In this document: one piece after another, positions 8,399 to 17,847 of the stretch
Numbering within the stretch: the stretch's first letter is position 1
Layout: each line of letters starts with the position of its first letter
Source: Sphingomonadales bacterium
Lineage (GTDB): Bacteria > Bacteroidota > Bacteroidia > Chitinophagales > Chitinophagaceae
Length of the DNA stretch: 64,000 nucleotides
Direction: 5' to 3'
Assembly: GCA_016872195.1 (NCBI GenBank)
Contig: VHAT01000003.1
Location: forward strand, 1 to 64,000
Translations under genes and position numbers: made by a program
Notes under the pieces: model-generated
The model's input: only the letters and a program-made list of their open reading frames with translations
The model's database searches: none
Told to the model about the DNA's origin: nothing

Positions 8399-10447
8399 AT
8401 GTCAACTCCGTTCACGAACCGACTTTCGAAAGAAACCTCCCCGTATCTGTTGCAGCATGCCCATAATCCAGTGGATTGGTATCCCTGGGGAACGGAGGCA
8501 TTCGAGCGCGCCCGTAAGGAGGATAAACCGGTTTTGGTGAGTATTGGCTATGCTGCCTGTCATTGGTGTCATGTAATGGAACGGGAGAGTTTCGAAAACG
8601 AAGCCACCGCGGCCATCATGAACGAGCATTTTATCAATATCAAGATCGATCGCGAGGAACGACCTGATCTGGATCATATCTACATGGATGCTTTGCAAGC
8701 GATCAGTGGTTCGGGGGGCTGGCCGTTGAATATTTTTTTAACGCCCGATGCCAAGCCTTTTTACGGGGGGACTTATTTTCCGCCCGTGCGCGCCTATAAC
8801 CGCGCTTCGTGGACCGAAACCTTGGTGGGCGTTCAGCAAGCGTGGAAGGAACGAAAGCACGAAGTGATCGCACAAGCCGAGAATCTGACGGCGCATATGC
8901 AAACGTCCAACGCCTTTGGTGCAAAGAGTAGCGACGATCCTAATTTGATCTCGCTAGAGACCTTGCAGAAGATGGCCGCTACGATCTTGCAGCAAGCGGA
9001 TACTACCTGGGGAGGGTTCGGTAAGGCGCCTAAGTTTCCACAAAGTTTTACGATCTTATTCTTGCTGAGGCATTATCATTTTACCAAAGAGGAAATAGCC
9101 CTTCGTCAGGCCTTGCTTTCGCTCGATAAAATGATGCAAGGTGGGATTTACGATCAACTGGGGGGCGGATTTGCTCGCTATTCCACCGATAACGAGTGGC
9201 TCGCTCCCCATTTTGAAAAGATGCTTTATGATAATGCCTTGTTGATCGTGGCCTATGCCGAAGCCTATCAATTGACAGGTAAAGTAGTGTATCTGCAGGT
9301 GATAGAGGAGACCATGTCTTTTATTAAGCGAGAGATGCTCAGCAGCGACGGGGGATTTTATGCCGCGCTCGATGCTGATTCGGAAGGAGTCGAAGGAAAA
9401 TTTTACACGTGGGCAGCATCGGAGGTAGATGAACTGCTCGGAGAAGATGCTGATCTTTTCAAAAAATTTTATGGTGTTAGCCAAGAAGGCAATTGGGAGC
9501 ACACGAATATTTTATGGGTGCAAAAGCCATTAGAAATCTTTTGTGCAGAACAGGCTTGCTCTATAGACGAGTTTTCGGATTGGCTATTACGTTGCAAAGA
9601 AAAATTGATGAGCAGTCGGTCAAAACGAATTCGACCACTACTCGATGACAAGATCATATTGGGATGGAATGCTCTTATGAACAAGGCCTGCACCAAGGCC
9701 TATGTTGTTACCCGGCAATCGGCTTATCTGGAATTGGCCATTGGAAACATGGAATTTCTGCTTCGTCAATTTGTAGATAAAGACGGGCATTGGCATCATG
9801 TTTTTAAAAAAGAGGCCCGGCATCCTGCCTTTTTGGACGACTTGGCCTACCTGGTCGATGCCCTGCTAAACCTGTTCGAAGTCACCGGAGATCCCAAATG
9901 GCTGCATCAAGCCATAATTTTAACAAATCATATAGTATCCAATTTTTCGGACCCAGCGTCCCCGTTTTTCTACTATACTCACCAGGGGCAGACCGATGTG
10001 ATCGTTCGAAAAAAGGAGGTCTATGATGGGGCGGTTCCATCCTCTAATGCGTTGATGGCCAAGATATTACATCATTTATCTCTTTTGCTCGATAAACCCG
10101 ATTGGGGACTGCATAGTCGCCAGATGACAGAGGCTCTGGGGATGGCCATTGTCCGTTATCCAGGATCTTTTGGCAATTGGGCCTGCCTTTTGCAAGAGTA
10201 TTTTTACGGTACCGCCGAGATCTCTGTTGTTGGAAAGGATTTTAATATATTGAAAAACAGTATTTTATATAACTATATTCCTTATCGGTTGCTCTTGGCG
10301 GCCCCGGCCCCCGATTCAAAATCACCCTTGTTGCGAGGCAAAGATCCTGGTGAAAAAACCGGCATCTGGCTTTGTAAAAACTATGCCTGTCTGCCCCCTG
10401 TCGACACCGTCGAAGATCTTATGTCATTGATCGACAACGTCAAATAA
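8399..10447 (+). CDS. DUF255 thioredoxin-domain protein (YyaL/SSP411 family)
   Basis: This is a 682-residue cytoplasmic protein. The N-terminal thioredoxin-like DUF255 domain holds C-H-W-C at residues 54-57 in [10 protein letters not shown], and the opening N-P-V-D-W-Y-P-W signature is diagnostic. The rest resembles an (alpha/alpha)6 barrel of the glycoside-hydrolase/epimerase kind, with F-G-K-A-P-K-F-P and G-G-G-F-A-R-Y-S blocks. The family is widespread from bacteria to mammals (spermatogenesis-associated protein 20), but its reaction is not established. Start is the ATG at 8399; the upstream in-frame extension runs into the hemD end and is not conserved in this family. Confidence 0.9.
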   Translation: MSTPFTNRLSKETSPYLLQHAHNPVDWYPWGTEAFERARKEDKPVLVSIGYAACHWCHVMERESFENEATAAIMNEHFINIKIDREERPDLDHIYMDALQAISGSGGWPLNIFLTPDAKPFYGGTYFPPVRAYNRASWTETLVGVQQAWKERKHEVIAQAENLTAHMQTSNAFGAKSSDDPNLISLETLQKMAATILQQADTTWGGFGKAPKFPQSFTILFLLRHYHFTKEEIALRQALLSLDKMMQGGIYDQLGGGFARYSTDNEWLAPHFEKMLYDNALLIVAYAEAYQLTGKVVYLQVIEETMSFIKREMLSSDGGFYAALDADSEGVEGKFYTWAASEVDELLGEDADLFKKFYGVSQEGNWEHTNILWVQKPLEIFCAEQACSIDEFSDWLLRCKEKLMSSRSKRIRPLLDDKIILGWNALMNKACTKAYVVTRQSAYLELAIGNMEFLLRQFVDKDGHWHHVFKKEARHPAFLDDLAYLVDALLNLFEVTGDPKWLHQAIILTNHIVSNFSDPASPFFYYTHQGQTDVIVRKKEVYDGAVPSSNALMAKILHHLSLLLDKPDWGLHSRQMTEALGMAIVRYPGSFGNWACLLQEYFYGTAEISVVGKDFNILKNSILYNYIPYRLLLAAPAPDSKSPLLRGKDPGEKTGIWLCKNYACLPPVDTVEDLMSLIDNVK

Positions 10448-10598
10448 AGATCCTGATTTAACAAAAGGGGTGGCAATAATTCGATATTACCTGTCGTTTA
10501 CACCCGGGAACAAACGCTGTTGGGGGTACAAATTTTCCCTTAAAAAAATAGAAAAACTACCCCTCTAAGCGTTATATTTGTCCCCACCCTTTAAGTGT
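10448..10598 (+). promoter_or_regulatory. gldKLMN leader region with -7 element
   Basis: This 151-base gap before gldK holds a perfect TAnnTTTG (TATATTTG) at 10573-10580, 18 bases before the ATG. Upstream it is A-rich (run of A near 10543-10549). I see no riboswitch or clear operator. This is the only obvious promoter for the four-gene operon. Confidence 0.6.
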
Positions 10599-11912
10599 AT
10601 GAAAATGAAGAACCTTTGTAATCTGTCGCTGACCCTTTTGTTGGTGATTTCCATCACGGGATGCGGCATTTTGGGCGGCAAGAAGAATGGCGGCTCCTCG
10701 ATGGTAAATGACGGAATGTTACGTGGCGTGGCCCCCGGCACCCGTTACACGCTGCCTCGCCCTCCCGGTATGGTTTATGTGCCACAGGGTAATTTTCACA
10801 TGGGTCCCAGCGACGAGGATCCTGCCTATGCTTTTAGTGCACGCAACCGCTCAGTATCCATCTCTGGTTTTTGGATGGACCAGACCGAGATCACCAACAA
10901 CGAGTATCGTCAATTCGTGATGTGGGTTCGCGATTCGGTGGTGGCCAGAAAAATGGGTTATGTTAAGACGGGTCCTAATGGAGACGAAGTAGTGGATTGG
11001 GCCAAGGCGCGCGCTCTAAAATGGAACGACCCTAAGATCATTGAGCAATTGAGCAGCACCGATATTATACTTCCTCCCGATGACCGGATCTTTGGAAAAA
11101 AACAACTCGATCCTTCTAAACTCATCTATCACTCCGAGGTGTTTGACCTGAGAGAGGCGGCTCGTAGTGCTAAAAATCCCGATGGAACGACAAAGCCCCG
11201 TTCAAGTTTTATCGTAAAGAATGATACTCCTATCTATCCTGATACATTGGTCTGGATCCGTGACTACACCTACTCTTACAACGAGCCTATGACCAAGCGT
11301 TATTTTATGCATCCCTCCTTTGGAGATTATCCGGTTGTCGGTGTAAGCTGGAAGCAGGCCGTTGCCTTTTGCGAGTGGAGAACGCATTACCTGAATGCCT
11401 ACCTCGACTCGAAGAAGCGCCCGCAAGAATCTGATTTTCGCTTGCCCACAGAGGCTCAATGGGAATACGCCGCTCGCGGTGGTCGTTCTCAAACCATGTT
11501 TCCCTGGGGAAATTATTATCCCCGCAACAAGAAAGGTTGTCTGATGGCCAACTTTAAGCCCGGTCGTGGAAATTATCCCGAAGACGGAGGATTCTATACC
11601 GTGCGAGCAGACAGCTACTGGCCTAATGATTTTGGTCTGTACTGTATGGCGGGTAACGTTGCTGAGTGGACCTCTTCGATCTACTACGAAGGCCGTAATA
11701 ACTTTCAGCACGACATGAACCCCGACGTTCGATGGAATGCCAAGCAAGATGATCCTCCGTTGATGAAGCGCAAGATCACCCGTGGTGGCAGCTGGAAAGA
11801 CGTCGGTTATTTTATTCAAAATGGTACGGCTACTTACGAATACCAAGATTCTACCAAGTCTTACATTGGTTTCCGTTGTGTGATCGACCTTCCCGCCACT
11901 TCAATGAAATAA
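10599..11912 (+). CDS. gldK: Gliding motility/T9SS ring lipoprotein GldK
   Basis: GldK (PorK in Porphyromonas) is an outer-membrane lipoprotein that, with GldN, forms the large periplasmic ring of the type IX secretion system. The 437-residue protein has a lipoprotein signal ending I-T-G-C (Cys22). A formylglycine-generating-enzyme-like (SUMF1) fold follows: M-V-Y-V-P-Q-G-N-F near residue 60, D-Q-T-E-I-T-N-N-E, R-L-P-T-E-A-Q-W-E-Y-A-A-R-G-G, A-G-N-V-A-E-W, R-G-G-S-W and G-F-R-C. The fold is used structurally in GldK and is not thought to be catalytic. An ATG two codons later (10605) is an alternative start. First gene of gldKLMN. Confidence 0.95.
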   Translation: MKMKNLCNLSLTLLLVISITGCGILGGKKNGGSSMVNDGMLRGVAPGTRYTLPRPPGMVYVPQGNFHMGPSDEDPAYAFSARNRSVSISGFWMDQTEITNNEYRQFVMWVRDSVVARKMGYVKTGPNGDEVVDWAKARALKWNDPKIIEQLSSTDIILPPDDRIFGKKQLDPSKLIYHSEVFDLREAARSAKNPDGTTKPRSSFIVKNDTPIYPDTLVWIRDYTYSYNEPMTKRYFMHPSFGDYPVVGVSWKQAVAFCEWRTHYLNAYLDSKKRPQESDFRLPTEAQWEYAARGGRSQTMFPWGNYYPRNKKGCLMANFKPGRGNYPEDGGFYTVRADSYWPNDFGLYCMAGNVAEWTSSIYYEGRNNFQHDMNPDVRWNAKQDDPPLMKRKITRGGSWKDVGYFIQNGTATYEYQDSTKSYIGFRCVIDLPATSMK

Positions 11913-11965
11913 TTTTCCGTAATAATTTTTATCTATATCCAATCATCCTCTAAACGTTTCGAAAC

Positions 11966-12715
11966 ATGGCAGCAGCTATTCCTCCTAAAGTAAGTAAATG
12001 GGTAGACGTAGGCGTTTCCTTTGGAGCCGCTCTTGTAATCTGGGGTGCTCTTCGTAAGATCATTCATGCTCCAGATGCCGACACCTGGCTCTGGATCGGT
12101 CTAACCACCGAAGCGCTCATCTTCGCATTCTACGGTGTATTGTACATCAAGTACCCAGCTGTTGAAACACCCGGCACGTCCGAGGAGCAACTTTCAGTAG
12201 TTGGAAAGATGGATAAAATGATGAAAGACGCCAATGTAAGCCCCGATGTGCTGAATCGTTTGGGAGAAAGTTTTCGTCAACTTAATGCCACAGTCGCCAA
12301 CATGAACACGATGGCAGAGGCAGCAGCAGCTTCTACCGAGATGGCGGCCAAGACCAAAGCGGTTGCAGCCGAATTGGATAAGGTAAAGAATGCCTATGCT
12401 TCTGCGGCCGATTCAGTCGGTGCTTTCAATAAAGCCATCGAGGGTGCACGTCAATTCCACGATCAAGTGCAAGTGTTGACCAAGAATCTCTCTTCACTCA
12501 ATACGATCTACGAATTGGAGCTGGCAGAAAGTAATAATCATCTTAAAGCGCTCAATAGTTTTTATGGCAAGTTGGCCGATGCATCCAATGCAATGGTCAG
12601 CAGCACGGAAGATGCCAAAAAAGTACAAGAGCAGATCGGCGCCTTGGCCAATAATCTGGGTCGCCTTAACAATGTATACGGCAGCATGCTTACCGCCATG
12701 CAAGGTCGCTCTTAA
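11966..12715 (+). CDS. gldL: T9SS/gliding motor subunit GldL
   Basis: GldL forms a pentameric inner-membrane proton channel around GldM. Together they power T9SS and gliding. The 249-residue protein has two N-terminal membrane helices (about 14-33 and 41-61), then a long Ala/Asn/Glu-rich cytoplasmic coiled region. The conserved acidic residue known to be essential in the Flavobacterium motor, Glu49, is present in T-T-E-A-L at the same position, so this motor should be functional. It lies 53 bases after gldK and 47 before gldM, in one operon. Confidence 0.95.
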   Translation: MAAAIPPKVSKWVDVGVSFGAALVIWGALRKIIHAPDADTWLWIGLTTEALIFAFYGVLYIKYPAVETPGTSEEQLSVVGKMDKMMKDANVSPDVLNRLGESFRQLNATVANMNTMAEAAAASTEMAAKTKAVAAELDKVKNAYASAADSVGAFNKAIEGARQFHDQVQVLTKNLSSLNTIYELELAESNNHLKALNSFYGKLADASNAMVSSTEDAKKVQEQIGALANNLGRLNNVYGSMLTAMQGRS

Positions 12716-12762
12716 TTTTTCGCACGCCACTATCATTGTTTAAATTTTAAAGACGAGCTCAC

Positions 12763-14286
12763 ATGGCATTACCTAAAGAACCGCGGCAGAAGATGATCAA
12801 CATCATGTACTTGGTGTTGACCGCGCTGCTGGCTATCAATATTTCTGCCGAGATCCTGAATGCATTCAAGACGATCAACGAGAGTCTTGAAAAAACAAAT
12901 ATGGCAGTAAACGCCTCTACTACGCAGATCTTAGCCTCGCTTACGCAAAAGATGAACGATCCCGCAACGCGTGAACGAGCTAGCATCTGGAAGCCCAAGG
13001 CCGATTCGGTGGCTGCTTTTGCCAACGAGACCTATGCCTTTATCGACAATTTGAAAAAGGAGCTCATTGCCGCCTCCACCAAGGGAGATAAGTTGAAAGA
13101 GGACGATCAAAATGCCACGACTCGTATTTTGGTCAAAGAGGGCAAGGGTAAGCAGCTGTATGACATGCTCAAGCGCTACAAAGAGAATGTATTTAGCATC
13201 GATCCTAAGATCCAGCAGCAGTTTGAGACCTCTTTTCAAGTAACGCTTGATCCTCCTAAATCCCAAAATTCAAATAAGAAGACCTGGGAAGAAGCTTATT
13301 TCTATATGTCTCCTACCATTGGAGCGCTTAGTATTTTAAGTAAGTTTCAAAACGATGTGCGCACTTCAGAGAATAAAGTGGTTACCTTCTGTCACGAGCA
13401 GGTTGGAAAGGTAGAGGTGGTATTCGATTCGTATGCGGCCATCGTTGGACAAAATTCAAATTATCTGATGCCCGGACAGAAGCTGGAGATCAAGGCCGGT
13501 ATCGGTGCATTTAGTAAGGATGCAAAGCCAACGATCACCATCGGAGGAGCTGCTGTTCCCATCGGAGAAGAGGGTTTTGCCTTAAAGGAGCTCGATGGTG
13601 GGGCTGTCGGACCCCATACGATACCCGTTGTTATTACGTATACCAATCAGAATACTGGTCAGACCGAACGTAAAGAAGTAAAGGTTGAGTATATGGTTGG
13701 ACAAGCCAATGCTTCGGTAGGACTTGATAAGATGAATGTGTTGTATGTTGGGGTACCTAATCCTGTTACCGTAGCGGCCAGTGGCGGAGGAGATGATAAG
13801 GTAAAACTTAGCATTACCAACGGGGGTGGCACTTTTGTGAAGAAAGGTCCTGGTAAGTACGATGTATTTGTTACCACCGTAACAGATGATTGCAAGATCA
13901 ATATCGATATTGACGGAAAGGTCTCTTCTTTCCCCTTCCGGGTAAGGACCATTCCAGAAGCGCAAGCTTATGTGGGGGGAAGACCCAGTGGTGCAGAAAT
14001 GGAAGCTAGTTTTTTCCGTAGTCAAGGGGGCGTACAGGCCGGTGTAAAGAATTTCCCTTTCGAATTGGATTATAATGTGGAGAGTTTCACCTTCTCCTAC
14101 GAGCTGAGCCCTGGAGAATACGTGTCCATCGATAATAATGGTTCTGCCATCTTCAACGCAGAAGTTCGTAATGCAGTTAATCAGTATGTCAAATCGGGAA
14201 GCTCTGTTATTATCGAGAATATTCGGGTTAAGGGTCCTGATGGACGTACGACAAGGGCAGGTACCTTATTTTATGATATAAAATAA
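12763..14286 (+). CDS. gldM: T9SS/gliding motor subunit GldM
   Basis: GldM is the dimeric stator-like partner of GldL. One N-terminal helix crosses the inner membrane and a chain of periplasmic domains reaches the GldK/N ring. The 507-residue protein opens with P-R-Q-K-M-I-N, where Arg8 corresponds to the Arg9 that pairs with GldL Glu49 in Flavobacterium. A single helix (about 12-30) follows, then a helical D1 domain and beta-rich D2-D4 domains. Length and layout match the family. It is followed by gldN after 10 bases. Confidence 0.95.
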   Translation: MALPKEPRQKMINIMYLVLTALLAINISAEILNAFKTINESLEKTNMAVNASTTQILASLTQKMNDPATRERASIWKPKADSVAAFANETYAFIDNLKKELIAASTKGDKLKEDDQNATTRILVKEGKGKQLYDMLKRYKENVFSIDPKIQQQFETSFQVTLDPPKSQNSNKKTWEEAYFYMSPTIGALSILSKFQNDVRTSENKVVTFCHEQVGKVEVVFDSYAAIVGQNSNYLMPGQKLEIKAGIGAFSKDAKPTITIGGAAVPIGEEGFALKELDGGAVGPHTIPVVITYTNQNTGQTERKEVKVEYMVGQANASVGLDKMNVLYVGVPNPVTVAASGGGDDKVKLSITNGGGTFVKKGPGKYDVFVTTVTDDCKINIDIDGKVSSFPFRVRTIPEAQAYVGGRPSGAEMEASFFRSQGGVQAGVKNFPFELDYNVESFTFSYELSPGEYVSIDNNGSAIFNAEVRNAVNQYVKSGSSVIIENIRVKGPDGRTTRAGTLFYDIK

Positions 14287-14296
14287 TGAACGACTT

Positions 14297-15346
14297 ATGA
14301 AGCGGATCGAAGTAAAATCTATTTTTCTGTTGGCAATTGTTGTTTTCGCAACAGTACAGGCCGATGCGCAAGCGCGCAGACGAGGAGCTACTACTCGTCC
14401 GGCTGCCGACACAACGGCTCAAGCCGCACAGCCCAACGCTTTAGCCGCGGCGCAGAATACTCCCAATGATACAGTGCCCAAGCCTCCGCAGAATATCTAT
14501 GCCGGTATGACCTTTGAGTATGATACCTTGGTAGCTGACCTGACGCCACAAAAGTCGTTGCGGCCTGATAATGCCTACGATAAAGGGGCCCTTGCACTTC
14601 GCAAACCACTTCCATACGAGCATCTGCGATATGATGACGCTATGTACGCAGAGAAGGTATGGCGCGAGTTAGACCTGCGCGAAAAGCTTAATAAGACCTT
14701 TGTTTACGAGTCTTCCGAAGATAACGGAAGCCAGATATTTGCGAGTTTTTTGATGCGAGCCGTGTTGTCTGGAGAAGTAGAGGCTTTCAACGAAGACCGG
14801 TTTTCCTCCAAATTGTCAGTAGATGCCATTAAGCAAATGTTATATGGCGTGTTCGATACCCTTCCCAAGTACGATGTAAAGCAGATGGATAAGGTGGTGG
14901 GCTATGTTGTATCACGCAGGCCCTTCGATCCATTGGATATTACCAAGATCCGCCTCAAAGAGGAATGGGTGTTCGATCGCGAGTCTAGCCGTATGTTCGT
15001 CCGTATTTTAGGGGTGGGCCTTTATAAGGCAAAATATGTTGATACACCGAAGGGCAAGAAAGAGATCGGCACATCTCCCTTGTTCTGGGTCTATTACCCT
15101 GATATTCGTCCTGTGCTGGTAAAAACAGAGGTCTATAATCCTAAGAATATGGGACAGAACCGTATGACCTGGGAGGAGCTTTTTGAAAGCCGAATGTTCA
15201 GCAGCTATATTGTTAAGTCAACGATTGACAATCCCCAAAGTCAGTTCATCCGTAATTACATCAAAGATCCTATCCTTCAATTGCTCGAAGGGGAGAATAT
15301 TAAAGAGAAGATCTTCAATTTCGAACAAGACCTTTGGTCTTATTGA
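14297..15346 (+). CDS. gldN: T9SS ring protein GldN
   Basis: GldN (PorN) is the periplasmic partner of the lipoprotein GldK in the T9SS ring. The 349-residue protein has a signal peptide (about 1-24, ending A-D-A-Q) and a variable Ala/Gln/Pro-rich linker. The conserved core contains V-W-R-E-L-D-L-R-E-K-L-N near residue 115 and the R-M-F-V-R-I-L-G segment. It is the last gene of the operon and is followed 21 bases later by a hairpin terminator. Confidence 0.95.
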   Translation: MKRIEVKSIFLLAIVVFATVQADAQARRRGATTRPAADTTAQAAQPNALAAAQNTPNDTVPKPPQNIYAGMTFEYDTLVADLTPQKSLRPDNAYDKGALALRKPLPYEHLRYDDAMYAEKVWRELDLREKLNKTFVYESSEDNGSQIFASFLMRAVLSGEVEAFNEDRFSSKLSVDAIKQMLYGVFDTLPKYDVKQMDKVVGYVVSRRPFDPLDITKIRLKEEWVFDRESSRMFVRILGVGLYKAKYVDTPKGKKEIGTSPLFWVYYPDIRPVLVKTEVYNPKNMGQNRMTWEELFESRMFSSYIVKSTIDNPQSQFIRNYIKDPILQLLEGENIKEKIFNFEQDLWSY

Positions 15347-15367
15347 TATAGTAAACTACTTTTTGAG

Positions 15368-15397
15368 AAAGCCGGTCCATAGTGATCGGCTTTTTTA
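15368..15397 (+). terminator. Intrinsic terminator after gldN
   Basis: AGCCGGTC and GATCGGCT form an 8-base stem with one mismatch around a short loop, followed directly by six T. Upstream A residues extend the stem against the T run. It ends the gldKLMN operon and separates it from the convergent uvrC block. Confidence 0.8.
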
Positions 15398-15429
15398 TGT
15401 CCGCTTCGTTTCTTCCTGCAGCGCGATAC

Positions 15430-17226
15430 TTAACTCTTGAAAAAGCTGCGGATATCCTGGGCCTTCTTTTTACCGACGAGTGCCTCTACTTCGTGATGGG
15501 GGGCCGCCAATATGTTTTTAATAGATCGAAAGTGCTGTAATAGCTGCGTGGCTGTTTGTGCCCCAATACCGGGTACCTCTTGTAATTGATTCTTAAAGGT
15601 GCCCTTGCTGCGTTGTTTGCGGTGAAACTGGACGCCAAAGCGGTGTACCTCGTCTCGGATTCGCCGAACCAATAACAGACTATTACTCTGATAAGGAAGT
15701 CGCAGAGGTTCGCTGTCGCCCGAAAAGAATAACTCTTCTTGATTCTTAGCCAAACCTACTAAGGTCATACTGCCCTGTAAACCCAGTTCAGTAATGGCCT
15801 CCATGGCTGCACTTAGTTGTCCTTTACCGCCATCGATGATCACCAATTGGGGTAAGGGCTGTTGTTCATCTCGCTGGCGTTTGTAGCGACGATAGACGGC
15901 TTCCTTCATACTGGCAAAATCATTGATGCCCTGCACCGTTTCGATATTGAATTTGCGGTAGTCCTTTTTACTCGGAACGGCATCTTTAAAGCAAACCATG
16001 GCAGAGACCGGATAGCTTCCCTGAAAGTTGGAGTTGTCAAAGCATTCAATATGCACCGGCAACGAAGACAGTTGTAGATCTTCTTGAAGCTCGGTCAGTA
16101 GCTTTTCGGGCTCTACTATCTTTTTATCGAGCTGCAGTCTTTCTCGCTTTCGCTGCTCTGTAATATGGTAAGCTGTATTTTTTTGAGAGAGGTCCAGGAG
16201 TTTCTTTCTGTCTCCACTGCGGGGGATGGTCAATTTTACCGTTTTGTCGGGATAGTCGATCGCAAAGGGGATCACGATCTCGTTGACACGGCTCTCGAAG
16301 CGATCTCGCAACTGCGCAATGGCAAAGGATAAGATCTCTTCGGCGCTTTCATTTAGTTTTTGCTCTGCCTCGAGGGTATAGCTTTGTACAATGGCACCAT
16401 TGCGCAGCATCAAGAAGTTGACGAATGCTTTTTTTTCGTGGCTGATCGAAAAGATATCCAGATCGGGAGTACGGGCATTGGCGATTACCGAACGAGAGCG
16501 ATATTGCCTGAGGTATTCGATCTTTTTTTTCAAATGGGCGGCTTGTTCATAGGCCAACTGTTGGGCGGCCCTTTTCATTTCTTGTTCCAGGTAGCGGATC
16601 ACAGGCATCAGCTCTCCTTTTAGAAGAAGCGTAGCTTGTTGAAGATATTGCTCGTACTCGGCCGCATTCTGCAAGCCCTCACAGGGGCCTTTGCAATTCC
16701 CAAGATGATACTCAAGGCATACCTTGTATTTTCCTTTGGCGATTTTAGTGGGATGCAGGTCGAGGTTGCAGGTGCGTAAGGGTATGGTTTGTCTGATAAA
16801 CTCCATCAATTCTCTTAGCTGATGCACCGAGGTATAGGGGCCAAGATAGGTCGATCCGTCCTTGCTTTTTTTACGGGTCAAAAAAATGCGGGAGAAAGGT
16901 TCTTTTCGAATGACAATAAAAGGATAGGTCTTATCATCTTTCAGGTTAATGTTATAGCGGGGCTGCCATTCTTTTATCAGCGAATTCTCTAGCAAAAAGG
17001 CATCTTGCTCCGAGTCGACGATGGTAAATCGAATGCTGGCGATCCGTTTGACCAACTCTATGGTCTTTTGATTATCTGCTTTTTTTGAGAAGTAGGAGCT
17101 GACTCTTTTTCTGATAAGCTTGGCTTTTCCCACGTAAAGTAATTCTCCCTTGGCGTCGAAGTATTGATAAATGCCTGGAGCTAATGGAAGGGTGGGGGCG
17201 ATCTGTTGGAATTCAGCGAGTTTCAT
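15430..17226 (-). CDS. uvrC: Excinuclease ABC subunit C
   Basis: UvrC makes the dual incision in nucleotide excision repair. The 598-residue protein has the GIY-YIG nuclease at the N-terminus (G-I-Y 18-20, Y-V-G 31-33) and the cysteine motif C-L-E-Y-H-L-G-x-C-x-x-P-C near residue 180. A UvrB-binding (UVR) helix pair follows, then the RNase H-like second nuclease (E-C-F-D-N-S, I-D-G-G-K-G-Q) and C-terminal helix-hairpin-helix repeats (V-P-G-I-G). It is full length. It is the last gene of a minus-strand run headed by an ECF sigma factor (12 bases after the lipoprotein gene), so it may be partly under that sigma factor's operon. Confidence 0.96.
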   Translation of the reverse strand: MKLAEFQQIAPTLPLAPGIYQYFDAKGELLYVGKAKLIRKRVSSYFSKKADNQKTIELVKRIASIRFTIVDSEQDAFLLENSLIKEWQPRYNINLKDDKTYPFIVIRKEPFSRIFLTRKKSKDGSTYLGPYTSVHQLRELMEFIRQTIPLRTCNLDLHPTKIAKGKYKVCLEYHLGNCKGPCEGLQNAAEYEQYLQQATLLLKGELMPVIRYLEQEMKRAAQQLAYEQAAHLKKKIEYLRQYRSRSVIANARTPDLDIFSISHEKKAFVNFLMLRNGAIVQSYTLEAEQKLNESAEEILSFAIAQLRDRFESRVNEIVIPFAIDYPDKTVKLTIPRSGDRKKLLDLSQKNTAYHITEQRKRERLQLDKKIVEPEKLLTELQEDLQLSSLPVHIECFDNSNFQGSYPVSAMVCFKDAVPSKKDYRKFNIETVQGINDFASMKEAVYRRYKRQRDEQQPLPQLVIIDGGKGQLSAAMEAITELGLQGSMTLVGLAKNQEELFFSGDSEPLRLPYQSNSLLLVRRIRDEVHRFGVQFHRKQRSKGTFKNQLQEVPGIGAQTATQLLQHFRSIKNILAAPHHEVEALVGKKKAQDIRSFFKS

Positions 17227-17238
17227 ATACGTTTGCTA

Positions 17239-17808
17239 CTAGTTCCAACTGACCTTGGTAGTAATTATTTCGGCGGGCTGTCCCGGACGTTGTTGGATAC
17301 GCATAATGCTGAAACTTTCATTCATTAGCCATAGCAACTCCTCTTGCTGGAGTCCGTTACGATCGTTGATGACCTTACTCGCCAAAATAGTAGTAACCTT
17401 ATCACCCTCGGCTAGGTCGGGGAGTATGTGCAATTCCTCTTTTTGTAGGGTGGCGTTCTTTTTATCGGTGGGGAAATAACTGATAATAACCTTTTTCATC
17501 AGTTCGTCGTACCGGGATTCTTCCGTGAACTGCTTTGCTAATGAGGGTTGCGAAAGGTCGGGAATCGATAAAAAGGCTTGTGCTTCTTCTCTGAATTTTT
17601 CGCGCGGAATGTAGATCGTGTCAAATGGAATGGTATCGGTGCCGCGATAGTCATAGCGTGTAATGGCATAGAGAGAGGTATCAATATGGGCTACCTGCTC
17701 CTCGATCAGAGAAGGAATCGATACATAGCTCTTTGAAGGCGTATCATTATTGCCACATGCTCCCAATAAAAGAACCAGCGGCCATCCGGCAAGCAGCCAA
17801 TTTTTCAT
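17239..17808 (-). CDS. Uncharacterised lipoprotein
   Basis: This 189-residue protein has a lipoprotein signal peptide ending L-L-G-A-C (Cys18) and then Gly-Asn-Asn-Asp, so it is probably sorted to the outer membrane or surface. The mature part is acidic and mixed alpha/beta: Y-V-S-I-P-S-L-I-E-E-Q near residue 30, a D-T-I-P-F-D-T-I-Y-I-P stretch near 65, and a C-terminus predicted as beta strands. I recognise no characterised family. It lies between the barrel protein downstream of the sigma factor and uvrC. It may be part of the sigma-linked envelope system. A weak -7-like TAATTTTA on the minus strand lies just upstream. Confidence 0.75.
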   Translation of the reverse strand: MKNWLLAGWPLVLLLGACGNNDTPSKSYVSIPSLIEEQVAHIDTSLYAITRYDYRGTDTIPFDTIYIPREKFREEAQAFLSIPDLSQPSLAKQFTEESRYDELMKKVIISYFPTDKKNATLQKEELHILPDLAEGDKVTTILASKVINDRNGLQQEELLWLMNESFSIMRIQQRPGQPAEIITTKVSWN

Positions 17809-17847
17809 ACTGTAAAATTACGATAAACGGGGGTGCCTTGGGTATCT

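Noticed and set aside
11202-11846. 214-residue open frame antisense to gldK
   Set aside because: It lies wholly within the well-supported gldK, has no family motifs and its amino-acid make-up is that of a mirrored coding frame.
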